Of a DNA stretch of 64,000 nucleotides, positions 44,020 to 54,743 are shown in pieces; position 1 is the first letter of the stretch; every line of letters starts with the position of its first letter. The notes under the pieces are model-generated. The model searched no databases. It saw only the letters and a program-made list of their open reading frames with translations, and was not told where the DNA came from. Origin of the DNA: Perognathus longimembris pacificus (taxonomy: Eukaryota; Chordata; Mammalia; Rodentia; Heteromyidae); contig NC_063161.1 in the NCBI RefSeq assembly GCF_023159225.1, positions 2,840,959-2,904,958 of the forward strand. Reading direction: 5' to 3'. The position numbers were made by a program, and so were the translations under genes.

Positions 44020-44075
44020 TGTGAGGAGGAGGGGGGAGGAGGGGGAGGGGAGAGGAGGGGGAGGGGGAGGGATTT
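44020..44075. repeat. GGGGA-rich polypurine tract
   Basis: GGAGGAGGGGG and GGGGAGAGGAGGGG-type purine runs on the plus strand. Confidence 0.8.
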
Positions 44076-44174
44076 TCTGCATTTCCTTCCCAGCGGTCTC
44101 TAGTGAATAATTTGGAACTTTGGGGTCTCGCTTTTCTAATGTCATGCTAAATCAAGCCTCCCTAAATTTAGGGC

Positions 44175-44515
44175 TGGAATTTCCTTCCTTCCTCCCTTTC
44201 CTCCCTCCCTCCCTCCCTCCCCCTTCCTTCCTTCCTTCCTTCCTTCCTTCCTTCCTTCCTTCCTTCCTTCCTTCCTCCCTCCCTCCCTCCCTCCCTCCCC
44301 CTTCCTCCCTCCCTCCCTTCGTTCCTTCCTTCGTTCCTTCGTTCCTTCGTTCCTTCGTTCCTTCCTTCCTTCCTTCCTTCCTTCCTCCCTCCCTCCCTCC
44401 CTCCCTCCCTTCCTCCCTCCCTCCCCCTTCCTTCCTCCCTCCTTCCCTCCCTCCCTCCCTCCTTCCCTCTTCCCTTCCTTCCTCCTCCTCTTCCTCCTCC
44501 TTCTCCTTCTTCCTC

Positions 44516-44554
<39 letters not shown>

Positions 44555-44555
44555 C
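44175..44555. repeat. Long (CCTT/CCCT)n polypyrimidine tract
   Basis: Nearly 380 bases of TTCC, CCCT and CT repeats on the plus strand with a TTCG-containing higher-order block near 44319-44362. It ends in (CT)n directly at the tail of a minus-strand SINE. Open frames of Ser/Pro/Leu on one strand and Arg/Glu/Gly on the other are artefacts. Confidence 0.95.
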
Positions 44556-44800
44556 AGTATGGGGCTTGAACTTGGGGCCTGGGCGCTGTCCTTGAGCCTT
44601 TTCACTCAAGGCTGGCACCCTGCCACTTGAGCCCCAGCTCCACTCCTGGCTTTTTTTCCATGGTGGTTAATTGGGAGAAGAGTCTCACAAGCTGTTCTTC
44701 CCAGTCTGTTTTACCCAGGTTGGCTTCAAATCTGGATCCTCCGTCCCTCCGCCTTCTGAGTAGCTAGGATTACAGGTGCAGGTCACCAGCTCTTGGCAGG
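44556..44800 (-). mobile_element. B1-like/Geo composite SINE
   Basis: TATGGGGCTTGAACTTGGGG, CACTTGAGCCCCAGCTCCAC, GGTTAATTGGGAGAAGAGTC and CTTCTGAGTAGCTAGGATTA are the reverse complement of the family. Confidence 0.82.
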
Positions 44801-45644
44801 ACTGGAATTTTCTTAGCAAATATTTAACTAGAAAAGAAAAACCCCACAAAAATAACTCACTGGTACTTTTCTGTGCTCCACCATTGCCTTCAGAGCTGCG
44901 AGTCCGGACGCGCGTGGACGAATGTTTGATCTGTTCCCTGGGAGGGTCTCGCGTTGCCACCTGGGGGGGGGGGTCCCAGAAGCCGCAACGACGTTCTGCA
45001 CACCCCTGTGGCCGGGCCCCCGGCTCTCCTGCTGATGCAAGGGGCTGAGGTTTGGCACCCCAAGCAGCAGCTTGAGTCCCTAGCTCTGGGGTGGGGTGGG
45101 GGGGTCCCCGTGAGCAGCCATGTCAGTACCTCCACTGGCCACGGGTCCCGGGCAGTCTGGTGGGTGGGGCCGGGGCTCCTGTCCCTGCGGACGCGGGGCG
45201 CGGGCGTTGCACTGCCCCATTGCTCTTGGCATCCCAAAGGAGGGCTCAGTGAAAGGCCTCTGAAGGGGGAGCCGTCCAGCCCCCCGCCGACGCCGAGTCC
45301 TCAGCCTTGGGGAGGCTAGCCTGTGGTGCTGGCTGCCTTGGTCTGAGAGGATCAGAGGCGAACCCCCATGTCAGCAGGTCCTGTGGGGGCTGCTGGGCTG
45401 TGTGTGCACCCCAGGTTTCCTGCCCGGTCCCCACCCCTGCGGCTCTCTTCCTCTTGCCTCTTCCCCTGGCTCTCTGGGCCGCAGGCCTTGGGCATTCAGT
45501 TCAGGTGAGCGGGGAGCAGGAGAGTCTGGGTATCGAGACGCCCCGTGCCTAGAAGCAGCCGTGGTAACCAGTCACCTGGTGTGTGTGGTGGCCATTGCCT
45601 TCTTTCTTACTCCTTCTTACGCCTTGGCTTCTCTTCTTCATCTT

Positions 45645-45885
45645 CGGGTGCCAGTCCCGGGGCTGGAACTCGGGGTCTGGGTGCTTTCCTTGAGCTTCTT
45701 TTTGCTCGAGGCTGGTGCTCTACCCCTTGAGCCCCAGCTCCACTTCCAGCCTTTGGAGGGTGGTTTATTAGAGATAGGAGCCTCACGGGCTTTGCCGTCC
45801 ACGCTGGCTTCAACCCACGGCCCTCAGATCCTGGCATCCTGAGTCGCTAGGCACATAGCTGTGAGCCCCCAGTGCTTGGCTTCAT
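45645..45885 (-). mobile_element. B1-like/Geo composite SINE
   Basis: GCCAGTCCCGGGGCTGGAAC, GAGCCCCAGCTCCACTTCC, TTAGAGATAGGAGCCTCACG and CATCCTGAGTCGCTAGG are the reverse complement of the family. Confidence 0.78.
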
Positions 45886-46369
45886 TTTCCCTTTTAAACG
45901 GCCGCAAATTGTCCCTATTAGACAGCTCCGCAGCCCGCTCTGCTCATTAGCCTGTGAGGTTAATTATGCTCTCTCTCTCGCTCTGAAAAGTGCTTTCTGA
46001 AGCCTCCAATTCGCCGTGGGGCTGCCAGGCCGCATTGCCCGGGACAGCTGTGTGGCTCTGTGCCCTGGGCCAGTCCCGAGCTTCCCCGGGCCCTGGGCTG
46101 CTCCTCGCTGGGCAAGCAGAAGGGGCCCCGCCCGCCCCCACCCCCGGCTTTGGAGGGGCAGCGGGTGGCGTGCCTGAAGCTCGGTCACCTTGGTTTTACC
46201 AGGAGGAGCTGAGGAACGAAGGAGGCGCAGGGGGGTTCGTGGTCGCTTGCCAGTGGCCGGGTGAGCCTGTCCCTCTCACAGGAGAGCCCCTGGAGCTGAC
46301 ATCTTGCGGGTGGCTGTTGGTCTGCACTGGCCACACCTTTGTTTCTGAAACACTGTTCTCCCCCGCTCC

Positions 46370-46690
46370 CCGCGGTACCGGGATTCGAACTTGGGACCTC
46401 ACATTTACCGGGCTGGTACTCCACTATCTCAGGCCTCCTCCCGAGTCCCTTTCGCTTCCGTTATCTTTTAACCATAGGTCCTTGTGCTTCTGCCTAGGCC
46501 AACCTGAAAAGCAGTCCACCTATTTATGCCTCCCTTGGAGACAGGTACACACCACAGCACCCAGCTTGTTGGTTGAGATGGGGTCTCCCGAACTCTTTGC
46601 CTACATTGGCTTTGAACTTCCACCCTCTCAATCTCTGCCTCCAGAGTTGCTGGGATTACCGGTGTCCGCTACCGTACCCAGCCCATTTGA
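46370..46690 (-). mobile_element. Older SINE, composite-like and divergent
   Basis: GGTACCGGGATTCGAACTTG is an inverted B-box, followed later by GAGATGGGGTCTCCCGAACT and TGCTGGGATTACCGGTGTCC, a B1-type inverted sequence. Spacing differs from the other copies, so it may be two adjacent old elements. Confidence 0.5.
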
Positions 46691-48029
46691 GGCATTTTTA
46701 CCGTGGTTTTCAAATATGGGAAATAACCTAGCACACACCTCTGTGATTAAAAAATAATAATAAAAAGGGAAAGGCTAACATTTCGCAGGTGTGTTCACAC
46801 CTGGTGTGAGCTGTGGGCTTGTCCTCCGGGCCCCAGGCACACTTTGCGTCTGATCCTGGCCCCTGATCCCAGCCCCGCTGCGGGGGGCACCGGTGGCTTC
46901 TTTCGCTCTGCCTGTGACGGTCTCCAGTTCACGCTGTCTGCTCCTGAGCCGCTCATCCCCAATCCAAACGGAAGTAGCCAGCGTCCCGCGCGCCAGTCCC
47001 AAACTCCAGGAATTCCGCCTTGGTCCCACACCCCCCCCTGCTCTGGCGGGGTGCACAGGAAGGGCTGGGTGATGAGTCGGATCTTAGGATCTGGCTGTGG
47101 GCTCCCTGGGCAGGGCCGGCCGGCCGGGCCCGGTTGGTGTGTGTTTTCTCAGTCGTGTTTCTTGGGCTGGCGACTAGCGAGCATATGGCGTCCCGGGCCG
47201 CATTGTCCCCTGCGTGGTGCCCCTGGGCTGCAAAACCCGGCGTCTGCTTGTTCTCAGAGCCACGGTGCCTTTCATCCTCGTTCTGGGAACCGTGCCCGTT
47301 TTCCTTGGACGGGGTGACGGTGGCTTTCTGGCAGTGGTGGGAGAGGGGTGCTGTGCCCTGGCCAGTGTGAGCCCAGGGGCCCGGCTGGCAGAGGGGACCC
47401 CAGATAGCACCGTGGGGAGGGTTGGAGGGGCCCATGCTAGCCTGGCAGCCGCCGGGGCACTAAGGGGGGGGGGCCCATGCTCAGTACCTTCTGGCTCTTG
47501 GCACGTGCCGCCGAGTCTCAGCCAGAAGAATCCCAGAATATCATAGCTGTTTCCAAGGGCAAGAATGGCCCGTGGGTCCCAACCACCCCAGAGAGGGCAG
47601 AGGCACGTTGGTCCACCCAACCGGGATGTGGAGGCCATTGTGGTAGAGGCCAAGGCCACGTGCAGGGCTGTCTGGGAGCCCGGGTCCTGTGTGACTTGCC
47701 TTTCTACCCCCTCCTAGTCGGCCTGTCACCCACGTCCCCACGCCGCGCCCAGCCTGCAAGGTCCTGTTCCGCAAGTGGATTCCCACGCACTGCCACGAAC
47801 CCCCGAAACAAAACAAAGACACGTCAGCATGCAAGAAGGTTCACGCACAGCCTGCAGGGTGACCCAGCACAGCCCCAAGCACCCATGGGCTTGAGGGGGG
47901 GCGGGGGCTGACCGCCCGGGTGCTGGCATCCCCGGAACCTTTAGTTCACTGTACACCTCCGCGTTTGCCGCAAGTGGCTTTGGTGACGTCAGCCTTCCTG
48001 GCTCTGCATAGAAGGGGGTTTTGCCCTTA

Positions 48030-48125
48030 GAACGTGGCCTAGGAGGTGTGGCTCAGTTGGTAGAGTGCTAGTCAGTGAGCCAAAGCTGTAGGTATGGTTC
48101 GAGTCCCCGTCTTGGACCTAAAAAG
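48030..48125 (+). mobile_element. tRNA-like SINE monomer
   Basis: GTGTGGCTCAGTTGGTAGAG and a perfect B-box GGTTCGAGTCC are followed by CTAAAAAGAAAAC. No paired acceptor stem is evident, so a retroposon is preferred over a tRNA gene. Confidence 0.65.
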
Positions 48126-48211
48126 AAAACTGTCCATCAACTCTGACCTCTCACCTGCCAGGGGTTAAGGAACTGATCCCCTAAATGCCCCTGAAAAATA
48201 GCTTTCTCGGC

Positions 48212-48335
48212 CAGGTGCCAGTGGCTCGCGCCTGTCGTCCTAGCTATTCAGGAAGCTGAGACCTAAGGACCACGGTTCAAAGTCAGTCTGGGCCGTAAAG
48301 TCCCTGAGACTCTTATCTCCAATTAACCAGAGTGG
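48212..48335 (+). mobile_element. B1-like SINE fragment
   Basis: CCAGTGGCTCGCGCCTGTCG, CAGGAAGCTGAGACCTAAGG, GGCCGTAAAGTCCCTGAGAC and TCTCCAATTAACCAG match the B1-like half. Confidence 0.78.
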
Positions 48336-49737
48336 ATGGCGGGGGCCCTGCAGTTTACAGGGAGGGGACACGGTGGCAGGGCCTGGGACATCCCCTGTGG
48401 GTGGGTGTGGCTGTGGGGACAGCGCTCGGCTGTGGGGGGCAGGGGGGGCTGCGCTCAGCTGCCCGGCACAGCTCTTAATGCTGGGGCATGGAGAACACTG
48501 GGGCTAGGAGAGCAAAAGAGGCCCCCAGACTGGGTGAGACACACAGACCGGTGGGCCTGGGCTATCTCAGCTGTCCCTGGGACTCTGGTGTGTTTGGGAC
48601 GGACTCTGGCCTTCTTCCTCAAGGGCCTCCCTCCACCCACCCCGTCGGCCACCGCTTGGGGCTTTAGGGCTCTAGGTTCCCCCGCCCATGGCCCGGTGGC
48701 CTCACTGGCTATGGGGTGCCTTGGGAACCCACTTGTAGAGGGGCAGTGTGGGCCGAGCGTGGTGCCTGGTCCCCACATTTGGAGACATTGCTCTTCCTAC
48801 TGCTTTTCAGGGAGAGCCAAGGGTCCACAACACTTGGGGCTCCCCCCTACTGTGGCTCTTTCTCCCTACAATGCCATGCAGCCATTGCTTCTGGGCTGAA
48901 TCGTGTCCCCCAATTCATGTGCACCTTGACCCTCAGACTGGAGTGCTACTTAGGAATGGGCCTTTGCAGGGGCCGTTGGGATGTCAACACAGTGCCATTC
49001 TGGTGACCGGTGCCCTTTTAAGAAGAGAAAGCAGACACACGGGCCGGGAAAGGCAGAGCTAGGAGTGGTGCGTCCACAAGCCAGTGACACAAGGCGTGCG
49101 GTGAAATGGCACTGGACGGCGCCCGGGGGACTTGCTGGGAACCAGCCCCCGCCCCTACTTGGGCCGGACTTGTGGCCTCAGAACCACGCGTGGGAGGATG
49201 TGTGCCACCATCAGCCGCTCAGCCACGGCTTTGACCTGGCAGCCACAGGACCTTGGCGCTCCCTCCTTCCCCTGACTGCCACCCTTGTGTCTCTGTCTTG
49301 TGCCCAGAAGGCCATCCACAGTGGCGAACCCCATTCTCTGCAGGATGCCACCACCCCACTCTGCCTGGGGGTCATTCAGTGATGGCCACCTTGCCCCTTT
49401 TCCCTTGGTGGGGCACCCACCACCCACCTCAGGGTAGGGCCTGCCCCATTCCCCTCCTCCGCCAGCTCCTTGCAGGGTGTGGCGTGACCTCTCCCCTCTG
49501 TTCTCAGAGGGAGAGCCTGCCCTGGGTGGGGGGGCCGTGTGTCCTGGGCAGGCAGGGCTGCCGGCTGGGGGCTGTGTGTCCCGGGCTGAGCAGCCGGGTG
49601 GGGGCCGTGTGTCCTGGGCAGGCAGAGCTCCCGGGTTGGGGCTGGGCTCCAGGTGCTGCGTGGGGGTGGTTGGCAGGAAGTGAACCACCAGCCTGTGTAT
49701 CCTCAGGGCTCCACAAAGACAAACCATGACGAGCTAG

Positions 49738-49738
49738 C

Positions 49739-49769
<31 letters not shown>

Positions 49770-49782
49770 ACGCCACGCACAC
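49738..49782. repeat. (CA)n microsatellite
   Basis: CA dinucleotides with CG interruptions toward the right end. Confidence 0.9.
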
Positions 49783-50313
49783 AGAGCTTGTGTGGGAAGC
49801 GAAGCGCCCCTCTCCTGCTGCCCCATCCCTGTGTGTTTATCCAGTGGGCTCTGAGTGCAGGAACAACTCTAGATGTGGCACCAGACAGCACCAGCCATGC
49901 CTGCTGGAGAAGAGGCATAAATCATGACACCCAGCCAGGGATGAGGAGGGAGGGGCACTCGGCACAGGGAGCCCTCGTGAGGGACATTAGCGGAGACCTG
50001 GGCGTGCGGGAGCAGCCCCTAGGTGACAAGGGCAGCACGTAAGTAAAAGACAAGACATGCACAGGCCCTGGGGTAGGAAGAGGCGTGCCAGGGAGGTGTT
50101 GCTAGGTGGGAGGAGGTGGGGAGAGATCGTGACCGACACTAGAAGGACCAGGAGAGGGGATTCCATTCCCAGTCTCCTTGGGGACCACAGAAAAGCTGTG
50201 ATGCAGGGTTCCACACCAGACAACCACTGGCCACGCTGTGAGGATGGATGTGGAGGGAAACCGAGGCAGGCCGGATTGTAGCGCCTTCCAACTCTGCCTG
50301 TGGTCTTGCTCAT

Positions 50314-50314
<1 letters not shown>

Positions 50315-50362
<48 letters not shown>
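50315..50362. repeat. (GT)n microsatellite
   Basis: About 24 perfect GT dinucleotides. No SINE tail adjoins it. Confidence 0.95.
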
Positions 50363-50364
<2 letters not shown>

Positions 50365-50910
50365 CAGGCCTCCCGCGTGATGTCTGGTTCCAGCAGGGCC
50401 ATGTCTGGGCCTTGGTGACCACAGTGCGCGGTCCACCCCAGACGTGGCCCGGGACGCGCCGACGGCAGTTGGGGAAGTCTGGGCTCTTCCCCCTGCCGCC
50501 CCAAAGGCTCCTGTGTGCTGCGGTGCCCTGCCGGGGACACTGGCCCAGTGACCTCCAGGTTCGCCTGCCAGGTTCCCCCTGAGGATGCTGGCCCGGTGCC
50601 CTCCAGGTCCCCCCTCCCAGTTCCCCCCTCCCAGGTCCCCCCTCCAGTGTCCTCTCCATGGGCCTCTGACTGGGCGGCCGTCCCAGGCACAGCGGGGAGA
50701 TTGCCTGGTGCCCCTGTGCCTGCCTGGCTTCTGTCCTTGAGAATGCAGTGAGGTGGGGGTCTTGGGGGGCTCAGTGGGGAGCCAGGCTGGCAACATGTGG
50801 GAGCGGGGGCATCCACGGTGCTGCAGGGGTCCAGCAGTCCAAGCTGTGCCCAGAAGCCTGCTGGCTTTGCAGGTGCCTCTCAGGTCTGATGTGGGGCCTG
50901 GAGGCGGGTT

Positions 50911-51330
50911 AGGAACCAGGAGCCAGCGAAGGCCGCCGGGCTGGGGGTACAGGAGGCAGCGAAGGCCGCCGGGCTGGGGGTACAGGAGGCAGCGAAGGCC
51001 GCCCGGCTGGGGGTACAGGAGGCAGTGAAGGCCGCCGGGCAGGGGGTGTAAGGGGGGGGGTGAAGGCCGCCGGGCAGGGAGCATAAGAGAGGGTGAAGGC
51101 CTCTGGGCAGGGGGTGTAAGATGGGGGGGGTGAAGGCCACCAGGGCTGGGGGTACAGGAGGCAGCGAAGGCCTCTGGGCTGGGGGCGTAAGGGGGGGTGA
51201 AGGCCTCTGGGCTGGGGTTGTAAGGGGAGGGTGAAGGCCTCTGGGCAGGGGGTGTAAGCGGGAGGGAGGGGGAGGTGAAGGCCACCGGGCAGGGGGTATA
51301 AGAGAGGGTGAATGCCTCTGGGCAGGGGCC
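50911..51330. repeat. 33-bp minisatellite, about 12 units
   Basis: CAGCGAAGGCCGCCGGGCTG and GGGGGTACAGGAGG recur every 33 bases at first, then in variants of about 32-46 bases (GGGTGTAAG-type). The unit is 11 codons, so a repetitive open frame persists on the minus strand without being a gene. Confidence 0.9.
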
Positions 51331-51479
51331 TCCACTGCAATCCTGTGCTGGGGGGGACAGTTATCAGGCCGGGGTCCCAAGGGCCTGCACGTCTGTGCGC
51401 TGTGATGGGGGCCTGGAGCTGCTGCCATGCTGGACATGTGCACTGCTTATCCGTGCACCTGTCTGCTTTTTGCTTTGGG

Positions 51480-51731
51480 CACCCAGGGGGCGGGGTGTCA
51501 CTGGGTGGGGCACCAGTGGGTGGGGAGCCATGGGCAGGGCAGCAGGGGCAGGGTGGCCTAGGGGGCAGAACACTGGTGGGTGGGGCGTGGGGCAGGATGT
51601 CGGAGGGCGGGGCCATGGGATGGGTCATCAGTGGGCAGGGCCATGGGAGGGGGGCGCCTAGAGGGCGGGGGCGTCAGTGGGCGGGGTGTTAGGGGGCGGG
51701 GCATCGATGGGCGGGGCGCCTTGGGGGGCGG
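51480..51731. repeat. GGGCGGGGC-rich minisatellite running into the gap
   Basis: Short units of the form GGGCGGGGC plus CATCAGTGG, CATGGGA or GTCAGTGG repeat up to the last base before the N run. The gap probably exists because this array could not be assembled. Confidence 0.8.
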
Positions 51732-52231
51732 NNNNNNNNNNNNNNNNNNNNNNNNNNNNNNNNNNNNNNNNNNNNNNNNNNNNNNNNNNNNNNNNNNNNN
51801 NNNNNNNNNNNNNNNNNNNNNNNNNNNNNNNNNNNNNNNNNNNNNNNNNNNNNNNNNNNNNNNNNNNNNNNNNNNNNNNNNNNNNNNNNNNNNNNNNNNN
51901 NNNNNNNNNNNNNNNNNNNNNNNNNNNNNNNNNNNNNNNNNNNNNNNNNNNNNNNNNNNNNNNNNNNNNNNNNNNNNNNNNNNNNNNNNNNNNNNNNNNN
52001 NNNNNNNNNNNNNNNNNNNNNNNNNNNNNNNNNNNNNNNNNNNNNNNNNNNNNNNNNNNNNNNNNNNNNNNNNNNNNNNNNNNNNNNNNNNNNNNNNNNN
52101 NNNNNNNNNNNNNNNNNNNNNNNNNNNNNNNNNNNNNNNNNNNNNNNNNNNNNNNNNNNNNNNNNNNNNNNNNNNNNNNNNNNNNNNNNNNNNNNNNNNN
52201 NNNNNNNNNNNNNNNNNNNNNNNNNNNNNNN
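51732..52231. other. Assembly gap of 500 N
   Basis: Exactly 500 N, size not meaningful. It lies about 0.8 kb upstream of the next visible CELSR1 exon and is a prime candidate for holding the exons that are missing. Confidence 0.99.
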
Positions 52232-53063
52232 GCACTGGTGGTGATTTAATAGTATTGTGAGCCTGGCTCCTTCTTTTGGAACGGGCTCGTGCCAGCCGGG
52301 TCTCCTGGGTGCCGGTCGTCCTCCTGCCTCAGCCCCCGGAATGCTGGGGCCGGCCGAGCTGATCCCCGGGTCCATTTTGGGCGCTTCATTTCCAGGGGTC
52401 GGGGGAACGCCCCGGGCTCTCTGTGGCCAGGACAGGGCCACCGCGGTGTCCCGTGCCGATGGCGGGGCCTGGCGGCGCTGCCTGTCGCCCCCGGCTTCGT
52501 CCCCACGGTGGCCGTGGGCGCAGGTCTCCAGCCGTCGGCTCTCCCGCCGCCTGCCCGGGGCTCGGCAGCCTGACGCCCTTCTTTACGTGGCTGGCACGGA
52601 CGCCCCGAGGCTCCGTCTCTCCGTGGGGCATCTGCTCCGGCGGGTGGGACGGCGGGTCCGGCCCGGCCCAGGTGAGCGGAAGTAGGTACGGAGTGACCTG
52701 TACTGGGCATGCTCGGGCCTGCACGGGGAGCTCTGTGACATTGGGGGAGGGGGGGAGACATCTTTGGGGGTGCCGTCCCGTCTGCGTCTCCCTGCCCCTC
52801 CGGCTGCTCCGAGCGAGGGTCTCCCGCCCCTCCCACCTGAGGCAGGGGCGACGGCGCTGGCCCGCTCGGCCCGCATCCTCCCGCGTCCCGTCTGACCTAG
52901 GAGAGCCGGGGCTGCCCCGGCCCGGGCTCGCGTGCCCCAGGGGTCGGCGTCCCGGTCCCTCGTCCTCGTGCGGCCCCCCCCCCCGGGCGCCGGGCCGGCT
53001 GGGGGTGCGCGGAGGGCTCCCCGGGGGGCCAGCGCCCATGTCCGTGCCTCCTCTGCCCCGCAG
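52232..53063 (+). other. CELSR1: CELSR1 intron 4 (by usual numbering)
   Basis: GC-rich, no exon recognised. A donor-like CCCAGGTGAGCG at 52668-52679 has no matching coding sequence upstream. The acceptor of the next exon is CCCCGCAG ending at 53063. Confidence 0.6.
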
Positions 53064-53225
53064 CCCCCCCAACATCGGCCGCCTGGGCCTGCCCCACGGG
53101 CCCTCCGGGGAGAAGGTGGCGGTGGTGACCGTGGACGACTGTGACGCCGCGGTGGCCGTGCACTTCGGCAGCTACGTGGGGAACTACAGCTGCGCCGCCC
53201 AGGGCACTCAGAGCGGCTCCAAGAA
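53064..53225 (+). CDS. CELSR1: CELSR1 exon 5: laminin-G domain 1 (part)
   Basis: Translation from 53068 gives PNIGRLGLPHGPSGEK, then VAVVTVDDCDAAVAV, HFGSYVGNYSCAAQGTQSG and SKK, nearly identical to mouse Celsr1 laminin-G 1. The donor is GTGAGT after 53225, leaving two bases of the Lys codon. Seven C's follow the acceptor AG although only the three of the Pro codon are expected, so the exon start is four bases long and out of phase if the AG at 53062-53063 is used. Either the C run is mis-sequenced or the true boundary is shifted. Exon number assumes three exons are missing upstream. Confidence 0.9.
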
Positions 53226-53984
53226 GTGAGTCTTCCGAGGGACCCCGGGCCCCCCGTGCCCCTCCGGAGCCGCCGTGCCCGGCTCAGGCCCCCTGGCCCC
53301 CAGGCAGGCCGCTGGGTCGCCCCAGCTCAGGCTGGCATCAGGGTTCCCTCCCCTGGGTCAGGTGACCTTTCCTCTGAGACGTGGAACCTTCTAGAAAAAG
53401 CCTCCTTACAAGTATCTGTCACAAGGGAAGCCAGCGGCCCCTGAGGATGACCCTGGCTCTCTGACTCCCAGGCTACCCAGCCCTGTCTCTCGGGATCGCT
53501 GGCTTTGTCCCAGCGAGAAACCAATGCACGCCTGCGCTCCGGGGGTGAGGAGCCCAAGGGCCTCCAGGCTCCTTCTGACTCAGGACCACGAGGCCCAGCA
53601 TGTTCTCTGCTGGCCACTGCCACCTTCCTGCCTTCCGTCCTTCCTTCCTTCCTAACTTTCTCCCTCCCTCCCTCCCTCCCTCCCTCCTCCCTCCCTCCCT
53701 CCCTCTTCCCCTCCGTCCCTTCCTCCCTCCCTCCCTCCCTCCCTCCCTCTCTGCCTTCCTGCCTTCCTTCCTTCCTTCTTTTGTGATGCTAGATTCAAAA
53801 GGCATTCTTGCTGGGCCGGATGCTAATTGTGTGTTGGTTGAACACTGAATGGAGGTGGGGCGGTCAGATTTGGGTTTTTTTGAGGTCTCATTATGTAGCC
53901 CAGGCTGGCTTGAACTCCCAACTCTCCTACCTTAGCCCCTCAGCACTGCAGGTGTGTGCAAACAGCCCTGAGTATCCTCCTAGT

Positions 53985-54190
53985 TTTTTTTGTTTTTGCA
54001 AGTCCTGGGGCTTGAGCTCGGAGTCTGTGCCCTGTGCCTGAGCTTCTTTTGGTCAAGGCTAGCACTCTACCATTTGAGCCACAGCGCCAATTCTGGCTTT
54101 TTCTGTGTATGTGGTGCTGAGGAATCGAACCCAGGGCCTCATGCAGCATGCTAGGCGAGCACTCTACCCGCTAAGCCACATTCCCAGCTC

Positions 54191-54195
<5 letters not shown>
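53985..54195 (-). mobile_element. IDL-Geo dimeric SINE
   Basis: TGCAAGTCCTGGGGCTTGAG, TTTGAGCCACAGCGCCAATT, TATGTGGTGCTGAGGAATCG and AAGCCACATTCCCAGC form a full dimer in reverse complement, with a T-rich tail on the left. Confidence 0.88.
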
Positions 54196-54233
<38 letters not shown>

Positions 54234-54425
54234 CGGCACGTGCTGGTCCTGGGACTTGAACTCAAGGCCTGTGCTCAAGCCTAGCGCTCTACCCTTGAGC
54301 CACAGCTCCACTTCCAGCTTTTTTTTGGTACTTAATTGGAGATAAGAGTTTCAGACTTTCCTGCTCAGCCTAACTTTGAACCCTGGCTCTCGCATCTCAG
54401 CCTCCTGAGCGGCTAGGGTGACAGG
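54195..54425 (-). mobile_element. (GT)n(GC)n tract plus composite SINE
   Basis: An alternating GT then GC tract (about 54195-54235) sits at the tail of the SINE. GGTCCTGGGACTTGAACTCA, CTTGAGCCACAGCTCCACTT, TTAATTGGAGATAAGAGTTT and CTCAGCCTCCTGAGCGGC follow. Confidence 0.85.
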
Positions 54426-54743
54426 CCGCTCTGAGGCGTGCCCAGCCATGAGCCTCCGTTTTGAAAGCCAGATTCACGCGAATGTGCCCCGGTGGCCTCC
54501 CCATGGCCCTCCGCCTGTGCCCACGCGTCTGACGGGTTGGGGTGGTCATGGGCTCACCGGACACGTCCGTGGGTCGGGATTGAGGAGACGGAGGCACAGA
54601 CGCTGCGGGGGCCCCAGGAGGGCCCCGATCCCCCGCCCCCCGGCTTCCTGCTCCGCGACGCCTCCTGGGCAGCGGGGCTTGGGCGTCGCCGCAGAGCGGG
54701 CGGTGCCTCCCCCTGGCACACAGAGCCCGCCGTGCCCCCACAG

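Larger units (their letters stand above)
28686..51731 (+). other. CELSR1: CELSR1 intron, middle part
   Basis: No CELSR1 exon and no second gene recognised. Many SINEs, an L1 relic, pyrimidine tracts and minisatellites are listed separately. Stretches without an assigned repeat (for example 31400-33110, 36000-37320, 41040-42180, 42350-44000, 46760-48020 and 48340-49730) show only GC-rich sequence with short open frames lacking family features. Confidence 0.6.
53226..54743 (+). other. CELSR1: CELSR1 intron 5
   Basis: Contains a CCTT-rich pyrimidine tract (about 53628-53782), a B1-like inverted piece (about 53870-53960, AGCCCAGGCTGGCTTGAACT) and the SINEs listed next. The remainder is unremarkable. 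The acceptor is CCCCACAG. Confidence 0.75.

Noticed and set aside
49987..51443. Proline-rich minus-strand frames over the 33-bp repeat
   Set aside because: The unit is 11 codons, so openness is automatic. No conserved domain, and it lies inside a CELSR1 intron beside a gap.
52423..52672. Possible CELSR1 exon 4 ending at a CCCAGGTGAGCG donor-like motif
   Set aside because: None of the three frames resembles the expected VSDGRWHSVLVQYYNK segment, and no suitable acceptor with coding homology precedes it.
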